Shown one piece after another: positions 44,354 through 56,407 of a stretch of DNA of 64,000 nt (its first letter is position 1; each line of letters starts with the position of its first letter). Position numbers and translations under genes: made by a program. Origin of the DNA: Auriscalpium vulgare. Its lineage: Eukaryota; Basidiomycota; Agaricomycetes; Russulales; Auriscalpiaceae. Below the pieces are notes generated by a model. The model was given only the letters and a program-made list of their open reading frames with translations. It had not been told where the DNA came from and searched no databases. Where the stretch lies: contig JAHBBC010000012.1 in the NCBI GenBank assembly GCA_019915015.1, positions 372,001-436,000 of the forward strand, in the 5' to 3' direction.

Positions 44354-45067
44354 TCAGTTCGCGCGGGACACGACCTGGGCGTACGATACCGCGCCGACCT
44401 TCCTCCCGGTGCCCTGCACCTCCGGCTCCTCGGTGTCGGAGATATACTCCCATGGCTCGTCGAGTTCCATCGCAGGCGTGCCGACGCTATCTTCCAACAC
44501 GATTACGGACCGAACGTGCGGTACCACCTCGAAATCGCCGTCTACCCCGCACATCGCGTCAATCGTTACTCGGCAGCAGCAACCACAAACGCGCTTACCC
44601 GTCCGCGCCTTCCTGTGCCCCTTCGCTGGGCGTATGAGGTCTGCAAGCCCGACCTCGCGCGCTCCGCTGCGGTCGCGGCGGACCCAGGTGCCGTTGAAGT
44701 CGAACACCTTCCCGGGCGTCTCCGGCTCAGCCGTCTTCTCCTTCGTGCCCACGCCCGCCCACACGTCCGACCAGAAGCCCACAACATCGAGCAGGCCGGC
44801 CTTCCCGTCCTTGCTGTCCTCCATGCCGTGGCCGTGGGCGGCCTTGGCCTTGGCCTTGTCAGCGCGCCCCAGGAGCGCGCCCTTGCGCCCCTTGGCGCGG
44901 TCGCCGGCCTTCTTCGCGCGCTGTCGCTCGTGGGCGTGCTCGCGCTCGTCCTTCACCGCTGTGGGGTCGCGGAGAGCTGGGGCATTTCGCTGCGCCGTGG
45001 CGGGGGTGGGGTCGGTGACCTTGGGTGCGGGTGTGGTGGCGGGAGTGGCGGGGGTGGGCTTCGACAT
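44354..45067 (-). CDS. Conserved basidiomycete protein of unknown function, 218 aa
   Basis: Start ATG at 45067 (MSKPTPATPATT). Exons are 45067-44599 and 44541-44354. The N-terminus is Pro/Thr/Lys-rich and disordered. The conserved part is DVVGFWSDVWAG, KVFDFNGTWVRRDRSGA, GLADLIRPAKGHRK and, after the intron, DGDFEVVPHVRSVIVLED. It ends DEPWEYISDTEEPE and SYAQVVSRAN. I recognise this as a small protein widespread in mushrooms with no known role. The intron at 44542-44598 is 57 nt and lacks a stop, so its retention would also be translatable. The start is preferred to the upstream in-frame ATG at 45346 because the 93 extra codons look non-coding. Confidence 0.72.
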   Translation of the reverse strand: MSKPTPATPATTPAPKVTDPTPATAQRNAPALRDPTAVKDEREHAHERQRAKKAGDRAKGRKGALLGRADKAKAKAAHGHGMEDSKDGKAGLLDVVGFWSDVWAGVGTKEKTAEPETPGKVFDFNGTWVRRDRSGAREVGLADLIRPAKGHRKARTGKRVCGCCCRVTIDAMCGVDGDFEVVPHVRSVIVLEDSVGTPAMELDEPWEYISDTEEPEVQGTGRKVGAVSYAQVVSRAN

Positions 45068-46258
45068 GGGGGCGAGTCGCGGGGCTGGCGTGCTGCGTAG
45101 CGAGGTTATAAGGCTCTGGCGACAGCAACGGGGCTCTGGGCAACGGCAACGACGGCAGAAGACGAAGCGAGGAAGTAACAACGCAAGTGCAAACGCAACT
45201 GGGGCGGCGTCCGACGATACGGGGGAGATAACTGCTGTGACGGCGCAGGCCCGGGAGGTGCAGGTGATGACGGTGGTGGTAGTGATGTGGAGAGAAGGTG
45301 GGAGAAGGCAGGACAGACAAGACCACCCCGGCGCCCGCGTCATCATTCGAACGGCATTGTATACGACCCCACCGCTACGATTCCGGGACGCGGACGGGCG
45401 CGGCCGGGAAGGGCAGTGACACCGATCAGGCGCGCTGGCGTGTCATGCGGGCCCTGGACGATATCTCGCTGCGGAAATCAGAGCGTCGCGACGCGACGAT
45501 AAGGGATGCGCCAACGCGCCTCCTTCTGGGAATGTGCCCGCGTTCGTGGATTGCTGGGCCGAGTAGGGCCGGGTGCGGTGTTGGCTGCCTGGGGACTGGG
45601 TGGGACACTGCGGGCAGCGGGAGCCCGCAATCGGGTCGCGCGGTTCCGGTCCCGCGCTCCGCGTTCGCGGGCTGCTACAGGTACAGTATAGGTGTTGAGG
45701 CGTACTGACGGCGCAGCATGCTCTACAGCTACTGGCACCGACACTGGCGCTTCGGCGGCCTACTTGCGTCATCACGCACATTCTGGAGACCGGATCCGCA
45801 CCGCATCGAACGTGCTAACCTTACTGCTAGAGTCGCGGCCTGGCCTAATCAACGTCCGTGCTCTGATGGGCCACCATTCTTGTGGTGCTCTTCTAATCTG
45901 TGCGTACGCGATGCCAATTCACAATGACTGTGGACTGTTCCTGTGATATACATGCTACGGTTGTGTAGGCACTTGCATATGAGCTGTGGCTGTATGATGG
46001 ATACAGACACCGCTGTACGCCTAGGCTAATACAAGGATGCTGGCTTCTTGATCGATGGAGGGAAACTCAGCAAGTGCAGCGGTCGAAGTCAGATTGTTAA
46101 GAAAGTACATGTTATAATGATATCCAGGCCAAGGATTATATACAGTGTATAATGCACAATACAGAATAATGCCAGGCGTGCATGCCATCGGGCTAGTGAT
46201 GTTCATCCTCTAGGCTTTGAATTGAGACCTGCTCACCAACGTGAATGTCCCGCTCCAT
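45068..46258. other. Intergenic, about 1.2 kb
   Basis: 5' flank of the 44354-45067 gene and 3' flank of the RS-rich gene. Short frames only; the AT-rich part at 46020-46200 is probably the RS gene's 3' side. Confidence 0.5.
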
Positions 46259-48029
46259 CTACGTCGGCACCTCCTTCCCCATATCCCACTCCCTCACCGC
46301 GCCGCGCTTCTTATACTCAATCCCCATCAGCTCTTTCTCCGCCTCCCCATCCCATGCTCCCGAACCCGACATGGTCTCCGTCCCCTTCTTCTCCTTGTCG
46401 TGCCCCCTGCCTTTCTTCTCCACCAATCCAAGCCGCTCGAGCCGCTTGCGCTCCGCGCGGTCCTCGCGGCGCGCGCGGATCAGCGCGAGCATCGCGTCCC
46501 AGCCCTCGAACTGCGCGCCGTCGACCAGCCCCGTCGCAGGCACGTCCACCACGCCCGCGGCGCCGGCGAGCGGCGCCACGTCGAGGCGCGGGTCGTACGA
46601 CGCAGCAAAATACTTGTCCATTTTCGACGGGGGCGCCGGGGACGGAGACGGGGAGGGCGATGGCGGGAGCGGGGGCGGCGCGGCGCGCGGGGGGGCGGGT
46701 CCGGGTCCGGGTCCGGGGGACGGCGAGGGGGACGTGCGCCGCGGACGCTTGCTCGCGGGCGTGGGGGAGCGCGAGCGCGAGGGCGGCGCGCGGCGCGCCG
46801 TCGCCTTGCCCTTGAGCGTGCGGCGCAGCTCGGCCGCCGCGTCCGTGTCTGCGTCCTGCACGGCGTGGCTCGCGCTCGCATGCCCACTGGCGGGCCCGTC
46901 GGACAATGTGGTGGAGCGCGCGCGGGAAGCGGCGGGCGAGCGGTGCCGATGCCGCGCACGACTGCTCCGGTCCTTGTCGCGGGAGCGCGACCTCGAGTGG
47001 TGCCGCCGCCTGTGCGCGTGGCGGCGGTCGCGGTCATCGTGTGTGTGGGAGCGTGAATGGTGGCGGTCGCGGTCGCGGTCATCGTGTGTAGGGGAACGTG
47101 ATCGGCGGCGGGAGTGGCGGTCGCGGTCGCGGTCATCGTGTGTGGGGGAGCGTGATCGGCGGCGGGAGTGACGGGCGTCGTCTCGGCTGCGGCGATCGTC
47201 GTCTGGGGGAGTGTGCGGGGCGGGCGAGCGGGAGCGGCGGCGCGTGTCGTCGATGCTGCGACTGCGGTCGCGCGAGCGATGGCGGTGGCGCCTGCCCGCG
47301 GGGCGTGGCGCGCGGTCCTCGACAGAGGCCCGCGACGGCGACGGCGACCGGGAGCGGGAAGGACGCTTTGGAGCGTCGTCGTCTCTGCTGTCCGAAGGAG
47401 ACAAATGGCGGCGCTTCCGCGGCCGCCTCGAGGACGCACGGCTGTCGTCCTCCTCAGCGCGCCGCCGATGCGACCGCCGCTCTCTGTCCCTCCCATCGTC
47501 TTCGCCGTTCTCTCCTCTCCGCTCCCAGCTGCGCGCCCGCTTCCGGTGGTCCCTATCCCGCTCCCTGCCCCACCCATCGTCCCTATCACGCCGCGAGCCT
47601 CCCGCGCGGCGCATGCGTTCCGCCGCCGCCGCCTCCTCCGCACGCGCGCGGCGCTCCGCCCGCTCCTGCTCCTCGCGCTCTGTGCGGATCTCCGCAGCGG
47701 AGAGCGCCTGCGCGCGCAGGATGGACTTGTTGTGATCGTCTGTGTTGCGGATGATGGACGACAGGAAGCGCTTGTTGGTCTTGGGGGCGTTGCTTTCTTG
47801 TCTGCGATGCGGTGTGAGTTGTGATGGAAGAGTGGGGGGAAGAGGCGTACCGCTGGAGGAGGGCGCGCACGCCGTCGCTCTTGTACCGCTCGGCCTTCTG
47901 CTTGGCTTCTTTGAGGATAAGGTCGGCGACGTGCCGGTCCAGGTCGGCGTCGGTGACTTGGGGGGTCAAGGATGCGCCCATTTGGGCTCGGACGAGGTTC
48001 GAGACGACAGACGAGAGGGAGTTGGCCAT
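46259..48029 (-). CDS. RS-rich nuclear protein, splicing-factor-like, 573 aa
   Basis: Two exons: 48029-47851 and 47801-46259. The N-terminal conserved part is MANSLSSVVSNLVRAQMG, VTDADLDRHVADLILKEAKQ, then NAPKTNKRFLSSIIRNTDDH. The middle is a long Arg/Ser/Asp low-complexity region with RSRSP repeats, as in SR-related proteins. The C-terminal conserved part is KMDKYFAASYDPRLDVAPL, then PATGLVDGAQFEGWDAML and YKKRGAVREWDMGKE. Fungal proteins with these ends are often labelled pre-mRNA-splicing factor 38B-like. Nuclear location and a role in RNA processing are inferred from the RS region. The coding DNA is very GC-rich with internal 54-bp repeats. Confidence 0.8.
47035..47175 (-). repeat. 54-bp tandem repeats in the RS region
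   Basis: Successive units encode HSRRRSRSPTHDDRDRDR, the same again, then a shortened HSRSHTHDDRD. The period is 18 codons. Confidence 0.8.
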
Positions 48030-48960
48030 GGCGGGCGGCCGTCTATAGTTTAGGAAACTTTAGGCGCCCTTGTCTTTGGAGAAATCGCGACTAGGTTGTG
48101 ACTAGAACTAGCAAACGAGCACATAGGTCAGAGAATTGATTCTGCAATGACTTTGATTCTTACCTGGCGGTGTCGCTGGCGAGCGAGTCGGAACGTGGTG
48201 GAAAGGTGGATGTGCCGGTGAGGCTGCGAGCGGACCCGCCAGTACACGCGGCGAATGCCGAGCGCAGCCTGCCAGTGAGCCTGCTCAACGTTGTGCTCAG
48301 CATCAACCATCCGCCTACTCTATAATCTCAATTGGTCCATCAACGTTACAGTTGCTTTCTCTGGCACTGTGATATAATTTCCATGTGTGAAAATTAATCT
48401 CGCAAAACGATTTATCGCAAGCAATATTGCGGGTGCGTGTCACTGACGCTGCCACCTCGACACTCATTCCTTTCAGCGTCCCCGTATTATCCATTTTTCC
48501 ATGGTCAGCGGCGACCGACAACGCCAGGTGCTCGATTGAGGGAGCACGAAGGCTTCTTAATTAGAAGTCGCAGCCTTCATTGGCTTTCCTGGTGAGTTCG
48601 CGCGTCCAGACTGCCAGAATACTGCCCCTAAGGATCAAGCTAACGGTGAGAGGAGCCAAAAAGGGATTGAAATGCAGGGGTGTATCATCCCAAGACCAAT
48701 TGCCTCGGTTTGCCGGGCCTACGATCCAACCGTTCCTCATATTTCCACCCATACGAGTACCACGGTGTGTGTTTCCATGATTGTACCGGCCAAAATAGCC
48801 CATCACGATACCTCATTCCTCAAAATGAGAGTGGCTCTGCCGCACTCGGGGGCTTGTGGTGCGGGCATGCCGGGGTCCTCGCTCTGAGGCTTATGAGCTG
48901 AGAATCATATAAGTATAAGGACCCATGCAACGAGGTTCCCTTACCCCCTGAGGTTATTCG
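48030..48960. other. Intergenic, no supported gene
   Basis: 5' flank of the RS-rich gene, then sequence leading into the P450 relic. An 81-codon minus frame (48561-48806) has no recognised motif. Confidence 0.45.
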
Positions 48961-48966
48961 ACACTG

Positions 48967-49473
48967 ATGCTCCTGCTCGCAAGGGCCATCCTGCACGACC
49001 CCGTGGAGTTCCCCGACCCCGACGCCTATCGCCCAGAGCGCTTTCTCTCTGCAGACGCGCAATTTAGAGACGATCCGCGTCTTGCTTTTGTTTTCGGAAT
49101 CGGGAGACCGTAAGAGCGCGGTATTCATGTGAACCGCATCACTTCGACTGAGGACTCTTTCCCTAGAACGTGTCGGGCAAACCACCTCGTCGACGCGACG
49201 CTGTTCATCTTCGTCGCGTCGCTGCTGTCTGCGTTCAACGTATACAAGGCCAGGGATGCACAAGGGCATGCGCAGGAGATCCCCGTGGACAGCACGCATG
49301 GCGGAAGGGTGGTCAGGTATGCGTTCCGAGTCGACCTTGCGCGGAGAATAGGCGCTGATATCGTTGCTCGGCCAAGCCATCCCAAGGACTTCAAATGCTT
49401 GATAGTTCCGAGGGATCTCGAGGCAGAGCGGTTGATAAAGGATATCCCTGGCAGTTCGTCGCAAGAGGACTGA
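48967..49473 (+). pseudogene. Cytochrome P450 C-terminal relic
   Basis: Reads LARAILHDPVEFPDPDAYRP and ERFLSADAQFRDDPRLAF, then VFGIGRP, the P450 exon with PERF and the start of the haem loop. The next residues should be an Arg-x-Cys-Pro-Gly loop, but a stop (TAA) and frame changes intervene. The frame then resumes as VDATLFIFVASLLSAFNVYK, the helix after the haem Cys, and continues to the end region. Without the haem-binding loop and the N-terminal two thirds it cannot work. Confidence 0.78.
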
Positions 49474-50251
49474 GAGCAGGATCTTGTAACGAAAGCTCAG
49501 AGCTATCTTCCTCGATCCCATTCATGGCTTTCCGGTGCCATGCATGCCGAATGGGATACAGGGTGTTTAATTGAAAGTGCATATTCATAATGTCTGATAA
49601 GAAATGGGATCGCGGCACACAGACCTACCCAGGTCTCCTTCACGAATCGCGATGTTCTGAGGGTAGGCCAACAGGAAGAAGATTGCAACAGACACATGTA
49701 ACAAGCAGCCTAATAAACGCAAGCGTCGAGGCTGGCGGCGAAGACTTGTTCACCAAGGGGTGGGCACGTCGCGTTAGCGCTTATTTCGTAAGCACGATGT
49801 GGCGGCGCGCTCACCGTTCGCATTTACCCTCCTGTGTCCTGACTGCATTCATGAAGGATTGTCTCACCTAAGCGTTATCGCCTCCTGCCCCTTCGCCTTG
49901 CCCCCGTTGGCGTCTTCCGGCGGCCTTGCAGCGCGCGACCGACGATCCTGTTCACCTTCTGCAGACTGCCGTTCGCCCAGGGCAGGCAGGGCCCCCGTTC
50001 GCGTCCGTTCGTGTTCACCATGCATTCACGCGTCAGGAATCGGCCCGCCTGTGCATTGCATCTAGTTTTCTTCGCGTGCATTATTACTGACTGTGTTCAC
50101 ACATCAGAACATGCCATCGCGCACACCCATGCGATGATGCGGTCGCGCGCCGTTCGCCCCACGTCAAAACTCAGATATTCGCCGTCTGGTCTGCGGCCGT
50201 CTGCGGCCCGACTTCGGAGATCCCACGATCGGGCCCTCTTCTCCAACCTGC
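49474..50251. other. Intergenic, no supported gene
   Basis: About 0.8 kb with only short frames. It probably includes the promoter of the next gene. Confidence 0.45.
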
Positions 50252-51619
50252 ATGCAGGAAATTTGCGACGAAATTCTGGGTCTGGTAAAGCAGCTTGAGT
50301 CCTTCGATGGCGATCGTGAAGCGGTAGAAACTTGGCTTGACGACTTCTGTAAACTCGCTGTGAGCTTTCTGGGTTTAGCCTCATCTTTCACATCTATGAT
50401 CTGACACGCATCCTAAAGACAACATGGTACGACGACAACGGCGCCCTTCCAGCAGAGCTCATGCTATCGTACCACGGCGCCCTATCGACGGCCGAAAATA
50501 TGATTGCAAGTGAACTTTACTTTCTCATCTCAACCAACCTTGACTGGTCTCGCAGGCACGATGTGCCTCCGAGGAGCCCGCGCAGCCGCCACTTGAGATC
50601 GAGTCCACAAATGTATGTCCGATTGTTATGATCTCTGCGCAATCTCTGAGACTCTTGATTGATGTCTCTGCCAACATGTAGGGACAAAGATCGACCGCCA
50701 CTCCTAGACAGAACAAGTGCAAATCGGCAGCGCAGCCGAAAACAAAGCAGACCGAGGTATCGAAGGGGAAGAAGCGAAAACTGCCGGATGCGAACCCTGC
50801 CCCGGAGGCAAAGGGGAAACAGAAGGAGCAGCCAGTCGGTTCTAATGCGCCGGGCCATCGCGCCAAAAAAACCAGGGTGTCTCATCTGGAGGCTACAACA
50901 TCGCTGTCCACATTGCCTTCGGAAACACCGGCCGGGAAGTCTGATGAGGTCACCTTTGGATCTTCGGCAACACAGGCAAGCCCAATGTCCCTCTTTGCCT
51001 AGTACTGGACTGACGGTGCGTGGCTGGGATGCTTCAGGTCACGGTCGCGTGCGTATGCTGGTTCAAAGACCCCCAGGACGAGTGTCAACGGTGCATCCTT
51101 GAGGGCATCCCGTGCTCCAGTGCCAGCTCCGAAACGCAGAACGTTCCACCAGAGGACCACGGAGTCCCTTCTTCACCCTCGCCTGTGGAACATAGCGCTC
51201 GTTCACCCCTCGTTCAGTCACCTCCCGCCTCTGTGCCGGCTCCCCGGTCTCACCGTGTTGACTCCACTGAGGGGCAGGGGGCTGGCCCGTCTACCGCGCA
51301 GCTGCAGGACTTGCCAAGGCTCGAAAACGAGTTGTGGGCTGAACTTGCACCCCAGATAAGGAAGTCCAGGATACGAACCATGTTTCTTGCGCTGTCCAAA
51401 ATTTGCGATGAGATCTGGGATGCTCAGGAAACAATCTGCGACGCTCAGGAAACAGTCCGCCGCGCTCAGGAAAGAGTTCGCGGCGCTCAGGAAATTGAGG
51501 AGAGGCTGCGCGCGCGGGGGCAGGTCATGTTGGAACGTCTGAGATCGATGGGAGCGCAGCCGGCCAACATGCTGGCTGACATAGGTGCAGACACTATATT
51601 TCGAGACCCGCCATTGTGA
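50252..51619 (+). CDS. Hypothetical protein with Cys motif and heptad coiled coil; 5' exons uncertain
   Basis: A first exon MQEICDEILGLVKQLESFDG runs to 50359. A second starts at 50419 (TTWYDDNGALPAELMLSYHG). The best-supported part is the exon from about 50692, basic and nuclear-looking (KGKKRKLPDANPAPEAKGKQ). After an intron (about 50947 to 51038) comes VTVACVCWFKDPQDECQRC then ILEGIPCSSAS, a CxC..CxxC..C cluster that may bind zinc. The end is a coiled coil of repeated heptads (DAQETIC, DAQETVR, RAQERVR, GAQEIEE), stop at 51619. I do not recognise the family; DNA binding is only a guess. The phase between the exon ending at 50509 and the next does not fit, so one boundary is wrong or the gene is damaged. 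Confidence 0.55.
51419..51502 (+). repeat. Four 21-bp repeats encoding coiled-coil heptads
   Basis: Each unit has GCTCAGGAAA or a close form and encodes seven residues with the AQE core. The repeat preserves frame and heptad register. Confidence 0.85.
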
Positions 51620-52019
51620 GATTATTCGTGCAGACAGTATCTATTTTTGCCGAGGGGAACCAATTATTGAGGTCAACTTGGACAGGTGTTAGGTCCGCTG
51701 TTCCCCACCCCCAGTATTGGTCTGAATCTGGCCTCAAGACTGCATCCTCAAGGCCCGCTAGCAGTGTCACCTAGGGTTAGCCCGGCGGATGGCCGCAAGT
51801 CATTACTTGTCCAACCTGTCCCAACTCTCATGATCAGTCTAGTGGACACAATCGCGATCGACAGTGCACGGTAAGTACATCTGAGCAAAGCGAGCGTGAC
51901 AACATCATCATCGTGTCGAAAGCATCAATAAAGGCGGAAGTAAATGTCTATAATTGCATCGATATTTGTTTTGCTTCTCTACTATACACACCCATCCCCA
52001 TGCTTAATCGCTTTTTTGC
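51620..52019. other. Intergenic, convergent 3' ends
   Basis: About 400 bp between the preceding plus-strand gene and enolase. No gene seen. Confidence 0.5.
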
Positions 52020-53704
<1,685 letters not shown>

Positions 53705-54496
53705 GGTGAGCGGATGGTGGTGGTCGGGAGGAAGGAGGGCGGTCGGACTTTTGCGCCGCCGTGAACGGGACTTTTGACTGGCTCAGTATCTTCTCACGCT
53801 GATTATCGCCGAGTATGCGCCTCCGTCCTGCGCCTCCACCTCCTCCTTCCGACAGCCTCGCCTCGCCGCGTCTTACACCGACCGAGTTCGCCATCGAGCG
53901 TCGGAGGCGGACGGGAAGCTTCAATATTCAATGCTTCCTCGGTGACAATGCTTGATCGGACCTCACTTCGGGTACTTCATGGGAAGTTGATAACGTCGCC
54001 GACGTTCTCACCTTGTTCTCACCAGTGCGCAGAACCAGCGCTACGGTGGTACCTCATGCCCAGCTCTCCTTCGGTCACCGTCTTCGCCAGGATGCGGCAC
54101 AGTGACGAGGCCAATCCATCCGTCGCCCAGCCGAGACGCGTCTAGACAACGCCCCATGGAGCGGCCTTACCTGGCCTCAGGCTGGCCCTACTTTAATATC
54201 TTACTGGCGACGGCCTTGGGCGGGCAAGTGACGATCTGAACGACGTCAGGTATCCGCGGGTTTGTACGGGATGACCGTGACCTCACTAGGGCGTCAGCGT
54301 AGGGATGTTCCTGTGCTTGCGAAGATTGACGCTGCCTCGGGGAGACTACGTAGGACGTTGCCGTACGAGTGCTCGGCCATCACAATAAACATCTTCATTG
54401 CTCGGCGTCACGCCACGATTCGAGTTCAAAAAATGTGCAATTAGAGAGATGATTGAAGAACGTAGCCATGAATGAGACGACACCCGCGCACCGCGA
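53705..54496. other. Enolase upstream region and uS15m downstream region
   Basis: The enolase promoter presumably lies in the first few hundred bases (pyrimidine-rich leader near 53820-53870). No further gene seen. Confidence 0.5.
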
Positions 54497-55486
54497 TCAC
54501 ACAACGAGCTCGCCCTCGACACTGCCTGGCTCCAGTGCCAGCCGTTCCAGCACCGCATCGTACCGGTCGCGGTCCACGCCCTTGAGGTACCGCAGGATCT
54601 TCGCGCGCTTGTGCACAAGTTGGCGCAGACTGCGCCGATTTGCAATGTCTTTTTTGAATTTACTGAGGTGTTCCCATAGATTGCGGATTTGCAGCGTCAG
54701 CAGCGCCGCTGCACAAGCCACCACCATCAGACGCATACACCTGCAGGAAAGGCGCACACACGCACCTTGTACCTCCGGCCTGCCCGTATCATTCGGCTTG
54801 CCCGGCTCCGAGAACTCCGCAACGACCCTCCGCCTGTTCTCATACGCAATGCCCGGCGCATTCGCGTTGCGCAGGTCGACCAGCCGCGCGAGCGCACGGG
54901 CGTTCCGCGCCTCCATGGACATCTGCGCGTCGTGTACCGCGGTCAACTTCGCCCCCTGCGAGCTCAGCGTAAAGCCCGATTGTGAGTCAATGCGCGCCAC
55001 GCCCATGTCCGCGGAGAGCACAGGGAGGTGCGCGAACAGGAGGCGCTGCTCGCCCTCCGCGATGCCGTAGTTGAGCGCGCGCGGGAGCGGCACGTCGCCC
55101 GCGGCCGACGGGAGCGAGACGACGCCGCCGTCGAGCGGGGCAGACGCCGCGGGGCCCGCGAGCTCGTCGGGGCGCACGAGCGCGCGCGCGAGGTCGCACG
55201 ATGCCCACTTGTCCTCGTGTCCGGAGACGGTGCCGAGCACGACGTGCGGCCGCGCGGCGGCGGCGCGCTGCTCGATCTCGATGCGCTTGGCGACGTTCGT
55301 TTGCTTGGTGAGGCGCGTCTGGCGGCGGCGTGCGGACTCGGCTTGCAGCGCGCTCGACGTGTGCAGCTGGGCTCGTGCGGATGAGGACGCGGTGGCCGCT
55401 GCAGGACCTGCATGGTGTCGGGGGTCAGTCAGAGCGAAATTGGAGGATCCAGAGGACGCACCTTGGGTAAAACACGCTCTCAGCAT
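54497..55486 (-). CDS. Mitochondrial ribosomal protein uS15m, 292 aa
   Basis: Three exons: 55486-55462, 55407-54766 and 54708-54497. The start MLRACFTQ joins GPAAATASSSARAQLHTSSA, a typical mitochondrial presequence. The C-terminal third carries the S15 domain: EFSEPGKPNDTGRPEVQAAL, LTLQIRNLWEHLSKFKKDIA, NRRSLRQLVHKRAKILRYLK. It binds small-subunit rRNA in the mitoribosome. The long N-terminal extension is usual in fungi. The internal ATG at 55486 is chosen because it precedes the first splice site and gives the targeting peptide. Confidence 0.9.
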   Translation of the reverse strand: MLRACFTQGASSGSSNFALTDPRHHAGPAAATASSSARAQLHTSSALQAESARRRQTRLTKQTNVAKRIEIEQRAAAARPHVVLGTVSGHEDKWASCDLARALVRPDELAGPAASAPLDGGVVSLPSAAGDVPLPRALNYGIAEGEQRLLFAHLPVLSADMGVARIDSQSGFTLSSQGAKLTAVHDAQMSMEARNARALARLVDLRNANAPGIAYENRRRVVAEFSEPGKPNDTGRPEVQGACVRLSCRCMRLMVVACAAALLTLQIRNLWEHLSKFKKDIANRRSLRQLVHKRAKILRYLKGVDRDRYDAVLERLALEPGSVEGELVV

Positions 55487-56407
55487 CGGGCACGGCGAGT
55501 AGAGGGAGGGGGACGACGCGGTTGGTGTCTGCGACGCTGGCGTCGGCGACAAAATTGGCGGGAAGGGCGTGGGAACTTCTTAACGCCGACCGCGTATAAA
55601 AGTTTGCTTTTTTTCGCGCGCACTGGTTCTTCAAGAGATTCATGCCACGCTGCACGATGTTGACACCTCCACCGTCGTTGACAGTGCCAGTGACTTTCGG
55701 GTCTCTGTTATCTCGAGAAGGACCCAGGATAGGAAGTGTCGCGTCGACACAGTGGAGGACGCGGCATGTCGACAAAACCATGGAACACGATGTTTTGCCT
55801 TCGCGATGTAGTTGCTCTTACTATGATAATTTGGTGCGTTACGGAAAGATATGGTTCATGGCATCACTACGCTGGCAACGGCAACCAAGTTGCGCGACTC
55901 ATGATCAAGAGTACGACCGTCTAGGTCTCCGACCACGTTGACGTTCCTCGTTCGCTCCCCGGCTAAGCATCCAGCCCAAGCTGAGTGTCGTACGAATGAA
56001 CCAGGTACTCAAAATACTCCGGATGGGTACCATCGAAGCTAGGCGGGAGATGACTTGCAGGCCGCCCGGGGGTGGGTTAGAACCAGGTATGCCGTGGTTT
56101 GATACCAGTCTGTTGGCCGCAAACATGACAGAGGGTTGTTGCTATTAGATAGCACAAAGCTACAATGAGCAGCTGAGCTAGTATAATGATCGTGTCAAGT
56201 CCGTGTGGCTGCGTACTCGCTCGCGCAAGTACAACAAGTTCGTAAGTATGTAAGTTAGAGTCCATTTGGTCCATGATGTATGCGTGACGGAATAGGAAAA
56301 AAGCGTGGAGGCTAATCAAAGCAACTGAGAGCTACGACAGAGCACACGCAAGGAGCCAGCAATGTTCAGGCGGAGCGTACTCTCGCCGCCCTTGTGACCC
56401 TTGCCTA
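55487..56407. other. Intergenic, about 0.9 kb
   Basis: No supported gene. The right part is the 3' flank of the cupredoxin gene. Confidence 0.45.

Noticed and set aside
44229..45419. 396-codon open frame on the plus strand
   Set aside because: It is the antisense shadow of the conserved 218-aa gene (44354-45067); its translation is low-complexity Arg/Ser/Ala with no motif.
46222..47643. Several long frames on both strands over the RS-rich gene
   Set aside because: High GC and repeats keep all frames open. Only the minus frame joins the N-terminal exon at 48029 and has conserved ends.
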